Below are positions 61,796 to 64,000 of a DNA stretch of 64,000 bases, one piece after another. Where the stretch lies: NCBI GenBank assembly GCA_963741985.1, contig CAVUKD010000002.1, positions 1,860,001 through 1,924,000 of the forward strand, in the 5' to 3' direction. The notes beneath the pieces are model-generated. The model searched no databases, was not told where the DNA came from, and saw nothing but the letters and a program-made list of their open reading frames with translations. How positions within the stretch are numbered: position 1 is the first letter of the stretch; the number at the start of each line of letters is the position of its first letter. The DNA is from Cryomorpha sp963741985. Lineage in GTDB: Bacteria; Bacteroidota; Bacteroidia; Flavobacteriales_D; Cryomorphaceae. A program made the translations under genes and the position numbers.

Positions 61796-62500
61796 ATGTG
61801 TACACTAAGTTTTATTCCTATAAAAAATGGAACGGTTATTACTACCAACCGCGACGAAAGCCCTCAAAGGAATTCGCATAATCTAAGCGGTTATCTTTCG
61901 GCTTTAGAAGAAAAGTATCTGATAGCTCAGGAACCTCTGCGTGGAGGAACAAATATTGCCATTGGCGAAAAATCGAGAACTGCCGTTTTGCTAAATGGCG
62001 CATTCGACCGGCATGATATGAATAAAACCTATGGAATTAGCCGTGGGATAGTCACTTTGAAAAGTCTCGATCTTAAAGATTTGTATGCCTTCGCAGATCG
62101 CTTTGATTTCGATACCATTCAGCCATTTACCCTTGTCCATTTTGGTACTACTATTCAGGAAATTCGCTGGGACGGAATGAAAATTTATAAAAATGAATTC
62201 AGCGTAAACCAACCTAAAATATGGTCGTCGCCTCAATTGTATCTTCCCGCAGTGAGAAAGCAACGAGCGGAATTATTCGAAAGCTTTTTGAAAAATGGGG
62301 AAATGTCACCTGAGTCCATTGCTCATTTTCATTTCACCGCAGGGATAGGCGATAAGGCCAATGACTTCGTGATGAATCGTAACGGGAAGGTTCAGACCGT
62401 TTCAATTAGCCAAATAGCGGAAATTAATAAGGAAAAAAAGATTGTCCATTGGGATTTGGTGGAAAAAACCAAAATGGACTACGACTTCGACATAAGTTGA
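61796..62500 (+). CDS. NRDE (TANGO2-like) family protein
   Basis: A 234-residue protein beginning MCTLSFIP, with Cys2 possibly exposed as an N-terminal nucleophile after Met removal. TTNRDESPQR carries the NRDE motif that names the family. GGTNIAIGEKSRTAVLLNGAFDRH and the C-terminal MNRNGKVQTVSISQI also fit. The biochemical role of the family is not settled; animal TANGO2 is linked to haem and lipid handling. The open frame extends to 61736, but the start at 61796 places the conserved MC at the N-terminus. Monocistronic. Confidence 0.87.
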   Translation: MCTLSFIPIKNGTVITTNRDESPQRNSHNLSGYLSALEEKYLIAQEPLRGGTNIAIGEKSRTAVLLNGAFDRHDMNKTYGISRGIVTLKSLDLKDLYAFADRFDFDTIQPFTLVHFGTTIQEIRWDGMKIYKNEFSVNQPKIWSSPQLYLPAVRKQRAELFESFLKNGEMSPESIAHFHFTAGIGDKANDFVMNRNGKVQTVSISQIAEINKEKKIVHWDLVEKTKMDYDFDIS

Positions 62501-62681
62501 ATCGGCTTTCCCACCGTGGGAAGCAAAATTCCGAAAGTCAGCTTTGAAAACAGAAATCCGCAGCTAAAAAAAATGCCACAAGAGAACCAATAAAGGTTTT
62601 TTCGCAAATCATAAATACATGAGTTCTAACCCGCGAACTTCGAAAGGGACAGCTAATTTGCAGTTCGCAATTATTTTGCGT

Positions 62682-63500
62682 CTAAATAGCCCAAGATTCA
62701 ACATGAATTCGCATCGGATCCATTCCACGTTTTTCTAAAGCCTGCTCAACATAATCAAAGGTGGAAAGCACATCCGGTTTTCCGTTTACAATAGCCACAT
62801 CGTGTTCGAAATGAGCAGAATATTTTCTATCAGCCGTTACGATTGTCCAGTCATCATCAAGCATAAGAATGTCTTTGGTGCCGAGATTGATCATGGGTTC
62901 TATAGCCAGCACCATTCCATTTACGATCTTCTTGCCCCGTCCGCGCCTTCCATAATTGGGTACCTGAGGATCTTCGTGCATTGCTTTTCCAAGCCCATGT
63001 CCCACCAATTCGCGCACTACGCCATATCCGTGCTTTTCAGCAAAATTTTGAATGGTATATCCAATATCACCAATTCGATTTCCGACGATTGTTTTCTCAA
63101 TACCCAGATAAAGACTTTCTTTGGTGACGTGCAAGAGTTTTTTACTCTCATCACTCACTTCGCCTATTGCAAAACTGTAGGCGTGATCTCCATAAAAGCC
63201 GTCTTTTACGGATCCACAATCGATTGAAACAATATCGCCTTCTTCAAACGGCCGGTCATTTGGAATTCCGTGAACCACAGCTTCATTTACTGAAATACAC
63301 AGTGAATTCGGAAAACCACCAAAACCGAGAAAACCCGGTTCGGCGCCTTCGTCTTTAATGTATTCGAATGCTATTTTATCGAGTTCGAGCGGCGTAATGC
63401 CGGGACCGATTTTTTCTGCTACAAGCCCCAATGTTCTCGATACAATTTGGGCAGCAGCGCGCATGATTTCTATTTCTTCTGCTGTTTTGATTTGGACCAT
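62682..63500 (-). CDS. map: Type I methionine aminopeptidase
   Basis: Removes the N-terminal Met of new proteins. A 272-residue pita-bread fold enzyme: substrate His in NEAVVHGIPN, metal ligands in SIDCGSVKDGFYGDHAYSF (two Asp), GHGLGKAMHE (His), VLAIEPMI (Glu) and FEHDVAIV (Glu). In Bacteroidota another map gene usually lies in the secY ribosomal cluster, so this may be a second copy. It overlaps the upstream HAD gene by 31 bases and is probably co-transcribed with it. Confidence 0.94.
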   Translation of the reverse strand: MVQIKTAEEIEIMRAAAQIVSRTLGLVAEKIGPGITPLELDKIAFEYIKDEGAEPGFLGFGGFPNSLCISVNEAVVHGIPNDRPFEEGDIVSIDCGSVKDGFYGDHAYSFAIGEVSDESKKLLHVTKESLYLGIEKTIVGNRIGDIGYTIQNFAEKHGYGVVRELVGHGLGKAMHEDPQVPNYGRRGRGKKIVNGMVLAIEPMINLGTKDILMLDDDWTIVTADRKYSAHFEHDVAIVNGKPDVLSTFDYVEQALEKRGMDPMRIHVESWAI

Positions 63501-63946
63501 GACAAATTCTGTATTTTCTTAAAAAAAGATTTTTCTTTTGGATAATTATAATGGGCATCCGGGTTTTTCAACTGATGCTCATAGTCACCATCATCTGGGT
63601 GAATCATATGGTAAATTTCTCCCCAACCAGGAAAACCACCCACATTCCTGTCGTCTATAAAGAGGTCTGCATTGATTTTTCTGCTGATGCCATCGTCGAG
63701 TTCCTCTTCAGGAAAACTCTTATTGACTGCATAAAACTCGACTCCATTTTGCCTGCAATATTCTACCGCTTCTTCCAGATAACGGCCCTCGCGATAGGTC
63801 CACAAAATAAGTTTATGGCCTTTTTTTAGCAACGCTTTGAGGGTATCGAAAGCAAAGAGCATTTCATTTCCGATTTCCGGATAAGTATGCTCTACAATCG
63901 TACCATCAAAATCAACTGCAATAGTAAGCCCGTCTGCCGCTATCAT
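63470..63946 (-). CDS. Small HAD-superfamily hydrolase (BT0820-like)
   Basis: A 158-residue protein with the HAD nucleophile motif VDFDGTIVEHTYP near the N-terminus, LILWTYREGRYLEEAVEYC (motif II Thr), a Lys in KINADLFIDDRNVGG (motifs III and IV: Lys, Asp-Asp), and a tail rich in Lys. It matches the short Bacteroidota HAD proteins typified by BT0820, with phosphatase function of unknown substrate. The ATG at 63946 gives a good N-terminus; the open frame goes on to 63964. A TACTTTTG box lies 16 bases upstream. Confidence 0.87.
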   Translation of the reverse strand: MIAADGLTIAVDFDGTIVEHTYPEIGNEMLFAFDTLKALLKKGHKLILWTYREGRYLEEAVEYCRQNGVEFYAVNKSFPEEELDDGISRKINADLFIDDRNVGGFPGWGEIYHMIHPDDGDYEHQLKNPDAHYNYPKEKSFFKKIQNLSWSKSKQQKK

Positions 63947-63961
63947 GCTCAAATTTTGGCA

Positions 63962-63969
63962 CAAAAGTA
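63962..63969 (-). promoter_or_regulatory. -7 promoter box for the HAD-map operon
   Basis: Minus-strand TACTTTTG, a full TAnnTTTG match, 16 bases before the ATG at 63946. The window ends 31 bases further on, so a -33 box cannot be fully judged. Confidence 0.45.
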
Positions 63970-64000
63970 TGAAATATAAGGCGTATTAGGTTGTATTTGG

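Noticed and set aside
62508..62522. TTCCCAC-C-GTGGGAA palindrome after the NRDE gene as terminator
   Set aside because: No T-tract follows and the loop is one base, so an intrinsic terminator is not supported.
1..64000. CRISPR arrays, tRNA/rRNA genes, integrases or transposases
   Set aside because: No regularly spaced direct repeats, cloverleaf sequences or recombinase motifs were recognised in the window.

Overview
This 64 kb window looks like chromosomal DNA of a member of the Bacteroidota, probably Flavobacteriia-like or a Cryomorphaceae-type relative. The evidence is the type IX secretion (T9SS) cargo proteins with type A and type B (CHU_C) C-terminal sorting domains, a PorP/SprF protein, PorE-like and TonB-receptor-like proteins, an isochorismate-route menaquinone cluster, AddAB-like nucleases, promoters with the TAnnTTTG -7 box, and almost no Shine-Dalgarno sites. 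The exact lineage cannot be read from the window. Gene density is high. I see no tRNA or rRNA gene, no CRISPR array, no insertion sequence with a transposase, and no phage.

Layout: 1-9.4 kb (+) holds the 3' end of hemH, then pabB-tilS-queuosine precursor transporter, dsbD, gmhA-comM and a small MORN-type secreted protein. 9.6-13.5 kb (-) holds mgtE with a D-2-hydroxyacid dehydrogenase, and DUF4286 with rsmA, separated by a 270-bp palindrome-bounded repeat. 13.7-17.1 kb (-) holds two T9SS cargo genes, one broken by an in-frame amber codon. 17.1-17.3 kb holds a candidate small RNA. 17.7-22.2 kb (+) holds pheT-plsC and rdgB. 22.3-27.4 kb holds ddl (-) facing a PASTA protein, a T9SS protein and an rluD-type pseudouridine synthase (+). 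27.5-34.4 kb (-) is the menaquinone cluster menI-menF-menD / menA-menC-menE, with a small STAS-like gene on the opposite strand where menB is usually found. 34.5-38.3 kb holds an orphan OmpR-type regulator, a TonB-receptor-like outer membrane protein and a tandem pair of candidate structured RNAs. 38.4-50.1 kb holds addB-like and addA-like genes separated by a TPR protein, a type B T9SS adhesin, an ElaA acetyltransferase and an SRAP protein. 50.2-52.1 kb holds an MbnP/MbnH copper-protein pair. 53.2-60.8 kb is an operon of a 1680-residue PKD-repeat type B cargo protein, a PorE-like protein without the OmpA domain, and a PorP/SprF protein. 60.9-64 kb holds a SiaB-type kinase, an NRDE protein, methionine aminopeptidase and a small HAD hydrolase.

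Functionally, most of the window is housekeeping: haem, folate, menaquinone, tRNA and rRNA modification, peptidoglycan precursors and recombination. Cell-surface T9SS genes are interspersed.

The most interesting material is non-coding. A palindromic element occurs three times with compensatory changes in its stems. A second palindrome family has an 85-bp member and a 270-bp composite member. A Bacteroidota G-rich/C-rich repeat has apparently entered menC twice in frame. A short promoter-hairpin-terminator unit carries the anti-Shine-Dalgarno sequence. Two tandem RNA-like elements end in UNCG-tetraloop hairpins. All repeat and RNA calls were made by eye and need computational confirmation.
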